Notes: a model not told the origin generated them from the sequence alone. A stretch of 64,000 nt of DNA from Gammaproteobacteria bacterium UBA2675 (GCA_002354805.1 DEMH01000004.1:195150-259149), one strand, 5' to 3'. Numbered from the stretch's first letter, positions 36,123 to 45,620 are shown. Translations and numbers: made by a program.

Positions 36123-38624
36123 TGTTGGCGCGCGGCGCTGTGGCCACGCCTGCTCGATGGCGTGGCCAATCGACAGCAGACGTACATCGCTCATATAGCC
36201 GCCCAGCAGCTCGATTCCCATCGGCAGGCCATCCGCAGAAAATCCGACCGGCACAGAAAGTGCCGGGTAGCCCGCATTTGCGCTGAGGCTGCAGTTGTTG
36301 CCTGGCTGGCTTTCACCTGTCAGCACTGGCAGTGCGCCAATGGGTGGGTAGGCAATCACGTCCAGGTCATGCATTGCCATCACTGAATCAATGGCCGCCT
36401 GTAAGGGCAGACGAGCTGCCAGAGCCTGGCGGTAAGCTTCCGGGTCCTGTTCGCCGGCAGCGCTTCGTTGCAGCAGGGTGGCGACGGCGTCATGATACAG
36501 GCCACTTTCCACAATGCTTTGCAATGTCGGGTAGCGCGCACTGCCGAAGGTCTGGAGGTAGTGGTCCAGGTCAGCTTCGAATTCGTGTCCAATCAGGCCT
36601 GAGGCGCTGATCAGGGCGGACATGTCCTCAATCGAAACATCAATTATCTCCGCGCCAAGTCTATCCAGTTGCCTGAAAGCCCGCGCCATCATCTGTGCAA
36701 CTTCGGGAGTCGCGCTATCCATATAATTGCTTAGACGGCCAACACGCAGCCCCTCGATGTCTGCAGTCTGCAGCTGACGCTGGAACTGCGGACGACTGCG
36801 GCTCAGCATGACAGCGGTTGCCTCATCTAGCGGGTCGTAGCCAGTGGTCAAATCCAGGACGATGGCAATATCTTCAATGTGGCGCGCCAGCGGACCACCG
36901 ACATCCGGCGTGCTGGCCAGCGGCATGATGCCATAAATGCTGCTCAGACCTTTGCTGGGACGCAGTCCTGCCAGATTGTTGAAGGCCGCCGGAATACGGA
37001 TTGAGCCACAGGTATCGGAGGCGGTTGCGATGGTGGCGAAACCGGCGGCCACAGCAGCCGCAGAGCCACCACTGGATCCGCCTGGCACTCTTTCTGGGTT
37101 GTAAGGGTTTCGCGTCTGCCCACCCAGCGAGCTGATGGATGTGATGCCATAGGCAAATTCATGCAGATTGGTTTTGCCCAGTATCACGGCGCCCGCTTCC
37201 CGCAGCAGCCTTAGCTGCGTGGCTTCAGCACTGGGGGTAAAGTCTGCCAGTGCCCGCGATGCGCCAGTCGTTGGCATATCTGTTGTGTTGTAGTTGTCCT
37301 TCAGTAATATCGGGATGCCATGCAACAGGCTGCGCGGTCCACTGAACTGACGTTCTGCGTCCAGTCGCCGGGCCTGCGCTACAGCATCCGGATTCAGCGT
37401 GATGATTGTGTTCAGCGCTGGGCCCTGATCATCGTACCGGCTGATTCTGCCCAGCATGTGCCGAACAAGCTGTTCCGCGCTGAGCGTGCCAGTTGCCATC
37501 TGTTGCTGCAGGCTCAGGATGGATTGCTCACCATGGTCGCTGGTTTCTGGTTCAACAGCCGCCTGTGGTGCAGGAAGTGGAAGATTTTCAGTGGCCAGAA
37601 TGGTGCGCAAACGGTCAGGGTAATCGGTAATGATGCCATCAACGCCGATGCTTATCAGATGTGCCATGGTGGCCGTGTCATTGATGGTCCAGGGGATCAC
37701 CCTTAATCCCAGCGTTTGCGCCTGCGTGACCATCTCTGGCGTGGTGAAAGGCTGGTAGTTGGCGTCTGTCACGCTGGCATCCTGCGGGAGCCCGTGCACA
37801 GGAGAGATTGCATCAGCGCCAAACGACGCGGCGGCGGCTGGCAGATTGCAGTCAAAATCGTCCATGTCGATGCCGCCAGTCCACGGCGAGGCACCGGGCA
37901 TACCACACTGCAGGAACGACTGCGCATTGGACAACGCAATAATGGGCAATTCAGGTGCCAGCTCACGCACGCGCATCAGGGCGCCCCAGTCAAAACTCTG
38001 GATGCTCACCTGACCCTGCATGCCGTGCCGGTAAATCTGGTCGATCACGGCCTGCACAAAGACCTCACGCGGCGCTGTCTCTTCTGGTGCACCGGCCTCG
38101 ACTTTGGTCTCGATGTTCAGCATGACATCGAAGGCGCGATGGCGTTTGACCAGATCGAAGACTTCGCTGAGCAGAACCAGCCGGGCGCCAGGCACCGTCT
38201 GTTGACTGGCATGGGCAGATGCCCGCTGCGAACCACAATCCAGTGTCCTCACCTGAGACCAGCTCAGGTCTTTTATGTATTTGCCCACGTAGGGAAACTG
38301 CGGATCGTCTGCTGTGGCAGGGGCAGTATCCAGGCAGCGGTGCGGCAGCACCTGACGATCATGAGTGACAACCACATAACCGTCGGCCGTAACCTGAGTA
38401 TCCAGCTCGAGCGTGCTGACACCCAGCTCAAGCGCATTGGCAAAAGCCTGCAGTGTGCTTTCGGTCACCAGCCCCAGACCGCCGCGGTGGGCCTGCAGGT
38501 CAAAATCAGTGTTGTCGGACGGCTGGGCGACGACCAGAGTGCTGGTTGTCAGTAGCAGTAACAGCGCAGATATCGAAAGCAGATTTGGCATTGTCTTGGC
38601 CTGAGTTGTGATTTTTTTGGGCAA
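36111..38624 (-). CDS. Secreted fusion: glycerophosphodiester phosphodiesterase + amidase
   Basis: This 837-residue protein has a signal peptide (about 13-35). A GDPD domain (about 40-355; LQAHRGGLG, ELDTQVTADG, VVTHDRQ, NIETK, ITDYPDRLRTIL) precedes an amidase-signature domain (about 370-830; LLKDNYNTTDMP lysine, PGGSSGGSAAAV, DTCGSIRIPAAF with the nucleophile Ser). GDPD enzymes release alcohols from glycerophosphodiesters; amidase-signature enzymes hydrolyse amides, including fatty-acid amides. One chain could thus convert a glycerophospho-N-acyl-amine to glycerol phosphate, fatty acid and amine. Both catalytic sets look intact. Its 3' end overlaps the opposite pseudokinase gene by 12 bases. 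Confidence 0.88.
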   Translation of the reverse strand: MPKKITTQAKTMPNLLSISALLLLLTTSTLVVAQPSDNTDFDLQAHRGGLGLVTESTLQAFANALELGVSTLELDTQVTADGYVVVTHDRQVLPHRCLDTAPATADDPQFPYVGKYIKDLSWSQVRTLDCGSQRASAHASQQTVPGARLVLLSEVFDLVKRHRAFDVMLNIETKVEAGAPEETAPREVFVQAVIDQIYRHGMQGQVSIQSFDWGALMRVRELAPELPIIALSNAQSFLQCGMPGASPWTGGIDMDDFDCNLPAAAASFGADAISPVHGLPQDASVTDANYQPFTTPEMVTQAQTLGLRVIPWTINDTATMAHLISIGVDGIITDYPDRLRTILATENLPLPAPQAAVEPETSDHGEQSILSLQQQMATGTLSAEQLVRHMLGRISRYDDQGPALNTIITLNPDAVAQARRLDAERQFSGPRSLLHGIPILLKDNYNTTDMPTTGASRALADFTPSAEATQLRLLREAGAVILGKTNLHEFAYGITSISSLGGQTRNPYNPERVPGGSSGGSAAAVAAGFATIATASDTCGSIRIPAAFNNLAGLRPSKGLSSIYGIMPLASTPDVGGPLARHIEDIAIVLDLTTGYDPLDEATAVMLSRSRPQFQRQLQTADIEGLRVGRLSNYMDSATPEVAQMMARAFRQLDRLGAEIIDVSIEDMSALISASGLIGHEFEADLDHYLQTFGSARYPTLQSIVESGLYHDAVATLLQRSAAGEQDPEAYRQALAARLPLQAAIDSVMAMHDLDVIAYPPIGALPVLTGESQPGNNCSLSANAGYPALSVPVGFSADGLPMGIELLGGYMSDVRLLSIGHAIEQAWPQRRAPTLDQ

Positions 38625-38686
38625 TGTGCTGCTGGCTAGTCTATACCACTATTGCAGGCTTCATTAATACACAGGGAGTAAGTGTG

Positions 38687-38944
38687 ATGCGAGAGTTGAG
38701 TGTGCAGGAGATTGAGATGGTGGGTGGGGGTGGCTGGCTCGATCCGATGGAGGTGGCGATAAGTTATTCCTCAACAGCGATAGGCGCAGGAGTCGGTATG
38801 GCAGTCGCTGGTCCAGCTGGTGGAGTAGCTGGAGCCGTCGTTGGTTTTGGATTGGGTTTGGCAATGTCGACTGGCTATTCATTGGCGACGGGACCAGACG
38901 GCGCCTACCGGGATGACGGTATGTCATGTCATATGACGAGTTAA
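38687..38944 (+). CDS. Bacteriocin-like peptide with double-glycine leader (class II microcin type)
   Basis: This 85-residue peptide has the leader MRELSVQEIEMVGGG. Counting back from cleavage after Gly15, it has Leu-12, Ser-11, Glu-8, Ile-7, Val-4, Gly-2 and Gly-1, a full match to the double-glycine leader consensus recognised by C39-peptidase ABC exporters. The mature part (70 residues) is mainly Gly/Ala/Val with several GxxxG motifs (GAGVGMAVAGPAGGVAGAVV), as in membrane-inserting colicin V-like bacteriocins, and has one Cys near the end. ATG at 38687 has an AGGGAG site 8 bases upstream; the frame is open from 38624. No exporter gene is in the window. Confidence 0.8.
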   Translation: MRELSVQEIEMVGGGGWLDPMEVAISYSSTAIGAGVGMAVAGPAGGVAGAVVGFGLGLAMSTGYSLATGPDGAYRDDGMSCHMTS

Positions 38945-38955
38945 TTCTCTTTCTC

Positions 38956-38986
38956 GGTCCGGACGTCATACTGTGTCGTTCGGACC
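38956..38986 (+). terminator. Hairpin between peptide and putative immunity gene
   Basis: A 10-bp stem (38956-38965 with 38977-38986, one G-U pair) closes an 11-base loop, 12 bases after the peptide's stop codon. No T-run follows, so it more likely stabilises the upstream mRNA or attenuates readthrough than terminates fully. Confidence 0.45.
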
Positions 38987-39029
38987 GCTCAACTGAGAGA
39001 TTTATTTGGTCAAATAACGAGATAAACCC

Positions 39030-39353
39030 ATGAAATTAAATAAGAATTCAGGGGTCGACAACGCGCTGATTCAGGAGGCGTCGAGGCACGCATCGCGTGG
39101 CCCTCAGGCGACGCTTTATCATCTTCTTTTTCCGATAAGTCTGATTTCAAGCTTTGCTGTTTTCTATTTGCTCCCATTGCTAGTCAGTTTGTATGTTGTG
39201 TCTGCGCCTTTTGCGGAGTTTATTCGAGCCTACTTAAACTGGAGTGTTCCGGTCATCGCACTCAGCAGCTTCTTTAGCTACTCGTGGGCCCGCAAAAAAA
39301 TACTTGCCCCTTACATCCGATCGCTCATCAATGACACACGCCCCAACGAGTAA
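39030..39353 (+). CDS. Small two-helix membrane protein, putative bacteriocin immunity protein
   Basis: This 107-residue protein has two hydrophobic segments (about 29-56 and 69-86) and a basic C-terminal tail (WARKKILAPYIRSLI). I recognise no family. It lies 85 bases downstream of the double-glycine peptide on the same strand. Its small size and membrane location are what is expected of a cognate immunity protein protecting the producer. That role is inferred from position only. Confidence 0.55.
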   Translation: MKLNKNSGVDNALIQEASRHASRGPQATLYHLLFPISLISSFAVFYLLPLLVSLYVVSAPFAEFIRAYLNWSVPVIALSSFFSYSWARKKILAPYIRSLINDTRPNE

Positions 39354-39398
39354 CTGAAGAACGACACGAATTGGCGCAATACCTGATGAATAAAACGT

Positions 39399-39442
39399 CG
39401 CGTGTATACCTCCAACTGCCTGAAAATCTTGGAGGGCACGCG
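39399..39442. repeat. Two-part inverted repeat before hsdR
   Basis: CGCGTG (39399-39404) pairs with CACGCG (39437-39442) and CCTCCAA (39409-39415) pairs with TTGGAGG (39429-39435), giving a long hairpin with a small internal loop. It may end transcription from the bacteriocin genes or act as an operator for hsdR; it lacks a clear T-run on the plus strand. Confidence 0.5.
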
Positions 39443-39514
39443 AAAATCAAGTAAATTCGTATCCCATTAATGGAGTGTTGCCGACTTCTGCAGGCAACAG
39501 GGATGCGAAATGCC

Positions 39515-42286
39515 ATGACAGAAGCGCCAAATCAGAACCCCGAACAACGCGCTCGTGATCAGATCGATAAACGCCTGATCGAGGCGGGTTGGGTGGTGCA
39601 GGGCAACAAGGCCATCAACTTCAGCGCCAGCCTCGGCGTTGCCGTCCGCGAATTCCAGACCGACGTCGGCCCCGCCGACTACGCCCTGTTCATCAATGGC
39701 AAGGCAGTTGGCATCATCGAAGCCAAACCCGATGACTGGGGTCACAAGATCACCACCGTGGAGCAGCAGTCCGAAGGCTACGCCACGGCCAAACTGAAGT
39801 GGGTCAACAATCAGGAGCCGCTGCGCTTCGTTTACGAAAGCACCGGCGTCATCACCCGCTTCACCGACCGTAACGACCCCAAACCCCGCTCCCGCGAAGT
39901 GTTCAGTTTCCACCGCCCGGAAACACTGGCGGAATGGCTGAGCCAACAAGAGACCCTGCGCGCCCGTCTGCAGCACCTGCCAGCCCTGAACCCGGACGGC
40001 CTGCGCGATTGCCAGATAACTGCCATCACCAACCTGGATGAGTCCTTTCGGCAGGACAGGCCCCGCGCCCTGGTGCAAATGGCCACCGGCTCCGGAAAAA
40101 CCTTTACCGCCATCACTTCCGTGTACCGCTTGCTCAAACACGCCAACGCCAAACGCGTGCTGTTTCTGGTGGACACAAAAAACCTGGGTGAACAGGCAGA
40201 GCAGGAATTCATGTCCTACCTGCCCAACGACGACAATCGCAAGTTCACCGAGCTGTACAATGTGCAGCGCCTGAAATCCTCATCGGTAGCCAAGGACAGT
40301 CAGGTCTGCATCAGCACCATCCAGCGCATGTACTCCCTGCTCAAGGACGAACCACTGGACGAAGTCGTGGAAGAGATCAACCCGGCCGAGCAATTCACCA
40401 AACCCAAAGAAGCCGTGCCGGTGGGCTACAACGCCAAAATCCCGCCCGAGTTTTTCGACATCATTGTCATCGACGAATGCCACCGCTCCATCTACAACCT
40501 GTGGCGTCAGGTGATCGAATATTTTGACGCCTACCTGATCGGCCTGACCGCCACGCCGGATAACCGCACCTACGGCTTCTTCAAAAAGAACGTGGTCAGC
40601 GAATACGACCACGAAAAAGCCGTGGCCGATGGTGTCAATGTCGGCAACGAAATCTATATCATCGAAACCGAGCGCAGCAAAAGCGGCGGCACGGTGGAAG
40701 CCAAACAACAGGTGGAAAAACGCGAACGGCTGACACGCAAAAAACGCTGGGAAGTGCAGGACGAACCGGAAACCTACACCGCCAAACAGCTCGACCGCGA
40801 CATCGTCAACCCGGATCAGATCCGCACCATCATCCGCACCTTCCGCGACAAGTTGCCGGAGATTTTCCCCGGCAGGCAGGAAGTGCCCAAAACCCTGATC
40901 TTCGCCAAAACTGACAGCCACGCCGACGACATCATCCAGACCGTGCGCGAGGAATTTGGCGAGGGCAACGAGTTCTGCAAAAAGATTACCTACAAGATAG
41001 AAGAAGACCCCAAGTCCGTGCTGGCGCAGTTTCGCAACGATTACAACCCGCGTATTGCCGTTACCGTGGACATGATTGCCACCGGCACCGATGTGCGCCC
41101 GCTGGAATGCCTGCTGTTCATGCGCGATGTGAAAAGCCGCAACTACTTTGAACAGATGAAAGGCCGCGGCACCCGCACCCTGGACGCCGATGGCCTGAAG
41201 AAGGTCACGCCTTCGGCCAACAGCGCCAAGACGCACTATGTGATTGTCGATGCCATCGGCGTCACCAAATCCCTGAAAACCGCCAGCCAACCGCTGATCA
41301 CCAAACCCTCCGTGCCGCTGAAAGACCTGGCCATGGGCGTGATGATGGGCGCGCGCGATGAAGACACCGTGTCCTCACTGGCCGGGCGCCTCTCGCGGCT
41401 GGACCGGCAACTGGACAATCATGAACAGCAACGCATCCAGAAAGCTGCCGGTGGTGCCAGCCTCAAACACATCATCAGCGAGCTGCTGCAGGCCATTGAC
41501 CCCGACACCGTGGATCAACGCGCCTGCCAGCTTGCCGGTGTGCCGGAAACCAGCGACGCGGGAGAAGACGCCCGCGACAAGGCCCGTGATGAACTGGTAG
41601 GCAAGGCCGCCAGCGTGCTCAACGGCGAACTGATAGAACTGATTGACAGCATCCGCCGCGACAAGGAGCAAACCATAGTTCACGACGATCTGGATAGTGT
41701 GCTTCGCGCCGAATGGGATGGTGACACCGAAGCCAACGCCCAGGCACTGACGCAGGAATTCCGCGATTACCTGCAGCAAAATCAGGACGAGATTGAAGCC
41801 CTGTCCATCTACTTCAGTCAACCCGCCCGGCGCAGCGAAATCACCTACCAGATGATCCGCGAACTGCTCGACCGCCTGAAACAGGACCGCCCCAAACTCG
41901 CCCCGCTTCGCGTGTGGTCAGCCTACGCCCATCTGGACAAATACAAAGGAGAAAACCCCATCAGCGAACTCACCGCCCTGGTGGCGCTTATCCGCCGCGT
42001 CTGCGGACTGGACACTACGCTTTCCACCTACGCCGCCACCGTACGCCGCAACTTCCAGAGCTGGGTCATGCAACACCACAGCGGTGCCGGCGAAAAATTC
42101 AACGACGAACAAATGGCCTGGCTGCACATGATCCGCGACCATGTCATCAGCTCCTTCCACATCGAACGCGACGACCTGGAAATGGCGCCGTTTGATGCCA
42201 AGGGCGGGATGGGAAGAATGTACCAGTTGTTTGGTGACAGCATGGATGCGGTGATTGAGGAATTGAATCGGGAGTTGGTGGCGTGA
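39515..42286 (+). CDS. hsdR: Type I restriction enzyme subunit R (HsdR)
   Basis: This protein of about 923 residues is the motor and nuclease subunit of a type I restriction enzyme. An N-terminal PD-(D/E)xK nuclease is visible (VGPADYALFINGKAV then GIIEAK, about 52-71). SF2 helicase/translocase motifs follow: MATGSGKT (about 189-196), IDECHRSIYN (DEAD/H box), LTATP and the C-terminal RGTRTLD. The C-terminus is the helical domain that docks on the methylase. Starts at 39503 and 39470 are also open; 39515 (MTEAPNQNP) is chosen by likeness to homologues. Its stop overlaps the GTG start of hsdS, so the two are coupled. Confidence 0.93.
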   Translation: MTEAPNQNPEQRARDQIDKRLIEAGWVVQGNKAINFSASLGVAVREFQTDVGPADYALFINGKAVGIIEAKPDDWGHKITTVEQQSEGYATAKLKWVNNQEPLRFVYESTGVITRFTDRNDPKPRSREVFSFHRPETLAEWLSQQETLRARLQHLPALNPDGLRDCQITAITNLDESFRQDRPRALVQMATGSGKTFTAITSVYRLLKHANAKRVLFLVDTKNLGEQAEQEFMSYLPNDDNRKFTELYNVQRLKSSSVAKDSQVCISTIQRMYSLLKDEPLDEVVEEINPAEQFTKPKEAVPVGYNAKIPPEFFDIIVIDECHRSIYNLWRQVIEYFDAYLIGLTATPDNRTYGFFKKNVVSEYDHEKAVADGVNVGNEIYIIETERSKSGGTVEAKQQVEKRERLTRKKRWEVQDEPETYTAKQLDRDIVNPDQIRTIIRTFRDKLPEIFPGRQEVPKTLIFAKTDSHADDIIQTVREEFGEGNEFCKKITYKIEEDPKSVLAQFRNDYNPRIAVTVDMIATGTDVRPLECLLFMRDVKSRNYFEQMKGRGTRTLDADGLKKVTPSANSAKTHYVIVDAIGVTKSLKTASQPLITKPSVPLKDLAMGVMMGARDEDTVSSLAGRLSRLDRQLDNHEQQRIQKAAGGASLKHIISELLQAIDPDTVDQRACQLAGVPETSDAGEDARDKARDELVGKAASVLNGELIELIDSIRRDKEQTIVHDDLDSVLRAEWDGDTEANAQALTQEFRDYLQQNQDEIEALSIYFSQPARRSEITYQMIRELLDRLKQDRPKLAPLRVWSAYAHLDKYKGENPISELTALVALIRRVCGLDTTLSTYAATVRRNFQSWVMQHHSGAGEKFNDEQMAWLHMIRDHVISSFHIERDDLEMAPFDAKGGMGRMYQLFGDSMDAVIEELNRELVA

Positions 42287-43731
42287 GTGGTGTTGAGAAA
42301 CTATGGGATATTCCCGATACATGGGAATGGCTGAATATGAGTGATCTTGGAGATGTGGTTGGGGGTGGAACTCCTGCAAGTAAAGAACCTGCGTACTGGG
42401 GTGGCAACATCAACTGGATTTCACCAGCAGACTTGACTGGATACAACCATAAAACAATAACCAAAGGTGCGAAATCGTTGACGGAGCTAGGGCTAAAAAA
42501 TTGCTCAGCTAAAGTGATGCCAGCAGGCAGCGTACATTTCTCATCACGAGCACCGATTGGATATGTTGTGATTAGCTCGCTACCGATGTCTACCAATCAA
42601 GGGTTCAAGAGTCTGGTACCTCGAGATGGCGTGCTTAATGAATATGTTTACTACTATCTCAAAGGCGCGAAGCAGCTAGCCGAAAAGCGAGCTAGCGGTA
42701 CCACTTTCCTGGAACTTTCTGGAAAAGCATTTGGCCAGTTACCTGTGCCGCTGCCACCATTTGATGATCAAAAGCGAATAGTAAAGAAAATTGAAACGTT
42801 GCTGTCCGAGTTGGACAAAGGCATTGAATCACTCAAAACCGCCCGCGAACAACTCAAAGTCTACCGCCAGGCCGTCCTCAAATACGCCTTCGAAGGCAAA
42901 CTTACCGCCCAATGGCGGGAAGAAAACAAAGACAAACTCGAGTCCCCCGAACAACTCCTCGCCCGCATCCAGCATGAACGCGAAGCACGCTACCAGCAGC
43001 AGTTGGGAGAATGGAAGGCTGCGGTCAAGTCGTGGGAGGTTGATGGTAAGGAAGGGAAGAAGCCGGGGAAGCCGACATTGAAAGAGTTGGTCCAACTTTC
43101 AGAGAATGAGATAGAGCAACTACCACCTCTACCCGAAGGGTATGTTTATACCTATCTCGCCAATGTGGGTGAACTGGGGCGTGGTAAGTCAAAACATAGA
43201 CCTCGAAATGATCCTCGGCTTTTCGGAGGGGTATATCCCTTTCTTCAAACCGCTGAAGTGAAATCCGCAAGCCGTGTAATTAACTCCTACGAGCAGACGT
43301 ATAGTGAATTTGGCTTGTCTCAGAGTTATCTTTGGCCAAAGGGGACGCTATGCATAACTATTGCTGCGAACATCGCTGAAACTGCTTTTCTAGGGTTTGA
43401 TGCATGCTTTCCTGACAGTGTGGTGGGATTTACAGCGCTCGAAGGCGCTGTCCTTCCCGAATATATTGAACTTTTCATTAAAGCAGTTCGGGTGCGAATC
43501 GAAGCTTATGCGCCCGCAACCGCCCAAAAAAATATCAACCTATCAACATTAGAAAGTTTGGTTGTGCCGCTATGCTCGATTGATGAACAGAAATACTTGA
43601 TCGAGCAAATTGAGTCGCGGTTTTCGATTATTGAGAAAAATGAAGCTGAGATAGATGCTGCGGTTGTACGAGCCTATACGCTTCGCCAGTCAATTCTTAA
43701 GGAAGCCTTCAGTGGCGAGCTTGCAGCCTAA
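42283..43731 (+). CDS. hsdS: Type I restriction-modification specificity subunit (HsdS)
   Basis: This 482-residue protein carries the two target-recognition domains that define the bipartite DNA site. TRD1 (about 1-165) and TRD2 (about 285-435) are each followed by a conserved helical spacer: LKVYRQAVLKYAFEGKL in the middle and TLRQSILKEAFSGEL at the end. The GTG start at 42283 overlaps the hsdR stop by 4 bases. The central spacer (about 42835-43000) is C-rich like hsdR while both TRDs are much richer in A/T, as expected if TRDs are exchanged by recombination. Unusually, hsdM is not next to it. Confidence 0.93.
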   Translation: MSGVEKLWDIPDTWEWLNMSDLGDVVGGGTPASKEPAYWGGNINWISPADLTGYNHKTITKGAKSLTELGLKNCSAKVMPAGSVHFSSRAPIGYVVISSLPMSTNQGFKSLVPRDGVLNEYVYYYLKGAKQLAEKRASGTTFLELSGKAFGQLPVPLPPFDDQKRIVKKIETLLSELDKGIESLKTAREQLKVYRQAVLKYAFEGKLTAQWREENKDKLESPEQLLARIQHEREARYQQQLGEWKAAVKSWEVDGKEGKKPGKPTLKELVQLSENEIEQLPPLPEGYVYTYLANVGELGRGKSKHRPRNDPRLFGGVYPFLQTAEVKSASRVINSYEQTYSEFGLSQSYLWPKGTLCITIAANIAETAFLGFDACFPDSVVGFTALEGAVLPEYIELFIKAVRVRIEAYAPATAQKNINLSTLESLVVPLCSIDEQKYLIEQIESRFSIIEKNEAEIDAAVVRAYTLRQSILKEAFSGELAA

Positions 43732-43796
43732 CGTGCTCCGCTTTCTGAAAAAATGGTACATGGTTTGAGTGTCATCTGCCATGGGGAGGAGGTAAT

Positions 43797-45620
43797 TTGG
43801 CGATCAACATCGTAGACGTCGAAGAAGTCTTGGGGAATCTGCCGCGTCCTCTAACGCTTATTAGCTTGCAAGCTCTGAATCCAGCGCGTGAACCCTATAG
43901 GGCGATATTGCTGCAACCATCAGGTATTGTTGAAGCCAATGATGTCAGGGTTGGCCATGCCGACGCTGCAGTTGGGCACAAGCTGTGTAGCGGATTTCTT
44001 TCCGCTGCCTCACAGAGTCATTCTGATTTGGCAGTAGCGCCTGAGTATTGCGTCCCTTGGTCTGTTGTACAAGAAATCGTTGACGGTGACCATCGTCCTC
44101 CACTGGGAGCTATCTGGGTGCTTGGATGTGAAAGCATCGCCCCTGCTGACTTCCAGGCGTTGGCTCAACAGTACGACGGCGTTGGTGATTGTGTGTTTCA
44201 TTACGAACCACTCGACGAGCGACAGGCGGCGCAACGGCGTTACATCGACCCGCTACTGTACGTATTCTGGACTCAAAACCAAGAAGGACAATCTGTATTG
44301 TTTCTTCTCGTACAAATTAAGACCGTCGCCTGTCGAGATTACCGGGAGGTGGAGCAAACCTCACTTTGCCTGGGTACGACGGTGTATGCCTTCAACCGCG
44401 GTATCAACACCATAAGTCTCGTCTCGATTATTTGTTCCGATGCCTTTGACTTCACAGAGCATGTCGATGCGATTCACACCAATTGCCTTTTGATTCACAT
44501 CCAGCTGAATCCGAAGCCGGCACATTCCGATTATGCGGCGTATCGCGCCCGGCTCTGCTCCGTTGGAACCAACAGCCACGTCGAACTGTTGTGTTTGAAC
44601 TGGGCCAAGAACATCAAAGAGGTAAAGGAAAGAGGCGGATACGCTGACTGGAAGAATGTCGCCGGTTCGGCTTGGTATGCACCCCCCGCAAAATTCAACG
44701 CTGACGACGATGAGCTCATCGATTCATTGCACCGCGGCGGCATTTACTATTGCTTACTGGCCCAACGATGGCACTCGTTTTTTCTGAACTACGAAGGTCA
44801 GATTATTCTATTGCAAAAACAAAAGCTATTTTTTCCTGGCCCGCAAGCTTTGGCCCCGAGGAATTTTGTCACGGTGGAAGAACGTTGGTCTTGGAATACA
44901 GACAGCGACAGTTGGGAGTCTGGTGCCGTCGCCAACGACGGGTTCTCCGATGCCTTGGCAGCATACTATGCGATTGCCGAACACTTACAGTTGGCCTCAC
45001 AGGCTAGCCCGCTTGCGGTCGAACGCGCCATCGAATTGCTATTAGGGCCTCGCGGAAAGCCTGCAACTTGGTACGCAGTCAAAGAGCTCGAAGCTGTCCA
45101 TTTGGACAAGGATGAGGAGTCAATACGCCGAGTGACGGTTCACCAAGACGCTGACCTCACTCGGCCGGGATCCTGTTACCGTCTACACAGATTGCAACGC
45201 GCACACGATGCGATTGGACTCGCCCAAACCGCAGTTCCGTGGCCACCCCCCGTGCGAGATTTGGCGAACGGTTTTAAGTTCTCATGGAGTCATAATTCCC
45301 CACATCACAATGTCAATCCAGAAACTGGAGGGGGTGGGCCTGCAACACTCGTTTTCCTTTCGGATCAGGCTAACGATATTCTAATAGACAGCACGCACCA
45401 GAAGCTTAGGCAAGCCTTGGTCACGCATGCGTCCCGTACCGCCATTGTGGCTGGTAAGAGTGTAGAAGAATTGAACGACACCATCGTGCGCGCTCAAGAC
45501 AGGCTTTGCGTCGTCTTCCGACGCGACAACAGGTTTGGCGTACGTGGCCCTGAGGGCACGAATCTCATCGACGTTCCTGCTAGCGCGTCGCCGGTGGACT
45601 TCTCGGAGGACAGATCATGA
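43797..45620 (+). CDS. Nitrilase-fold protein of a putative two-gene defence system
   Basis: This 607-residue protein starts with TTG at 43797 behind a strong GGGAGGAGG site. The N-terminal part (about 15-300) looks like a carbon-nitrogen hydrolase. Glu83 lies in AVAPEYCVP, a candidate Lys175 in VQIKTVACRDYRE and Cys213 in IICSDAF, in the right order and roughly the right spacing for a Glu-Lys-Cys triad. The remaining 300 residues match nothing I recognise. Its stop overlaps the start of the SMC-like ATPase gene by 4 bases, so the two proteins are probably made together. Its position inside the hsd locus suggests phage defence; the substrate is unknown. Confidence 0.7.
   Translation: MAINIVDVEEVLGNLPRPLTLISLQALNPAREPYRAILLQPSGIVEANDVRVGHADAAVGHKLCSGFLSAASQSHSDLAVAPEYCVPWSVVQEIVDGDHRPPLGAIWVLGCESIAPADFQALAQQYDGVGDCVFHYEPLDERQAAQRRYIDPLLYVFWTQNQEGQSVLFLLVQIKTVACRDYREVEQTSLCLGTTVYAFNRGINTISLVSIICSDAFDFTEHVDAIHTNCLLIHIQLNPKPAHSDYAAYRARLCSVGTNSHVELLCLNWAKNIKEVKERGGYADWKNVAGSAWYAPPAKFNADDDELIDSLHRGGIYYCLLAQRWHSFFLNYEGQIILLQKQKLFFPGPQALAPRNFVTVEERWSWNTDSDSWESGAVANDGFSDALAAYYAIAEHLQLASQASPLAVERAIELLLGPRGKPATWYAVKELEAVHLDKDEESIRRVTVHQDADLTRPGSCYRLHRLQRAHDAIGLAQTAVPWPPPVRDLANGFKFSWSHNSPHHNVNPETGGGGPATLVFLSDQANDILIDSTHQKLRQALVTHASRTAIVAGKSVEELNDTIVRAQDRLCVVFRRDNRFGVRGPEGTNLIDVPASASPVDFSEDRS

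Noticed and set aside
39399..39442. Inverted repeat before hsdR as an ordinary rho-independent terminator
   Set aside because: No T-tract follows on the plus strand; it is recorded as an inverted repeat of uncertain role.
40280..41290. Long minus-strand frame (336 codons) opposite hsdR
   Set aside because: It arises from the strong codon bias of hsdR on the other strand; the translation is repetitive Val/Phe/Gly/His-rich and resembles no protein.
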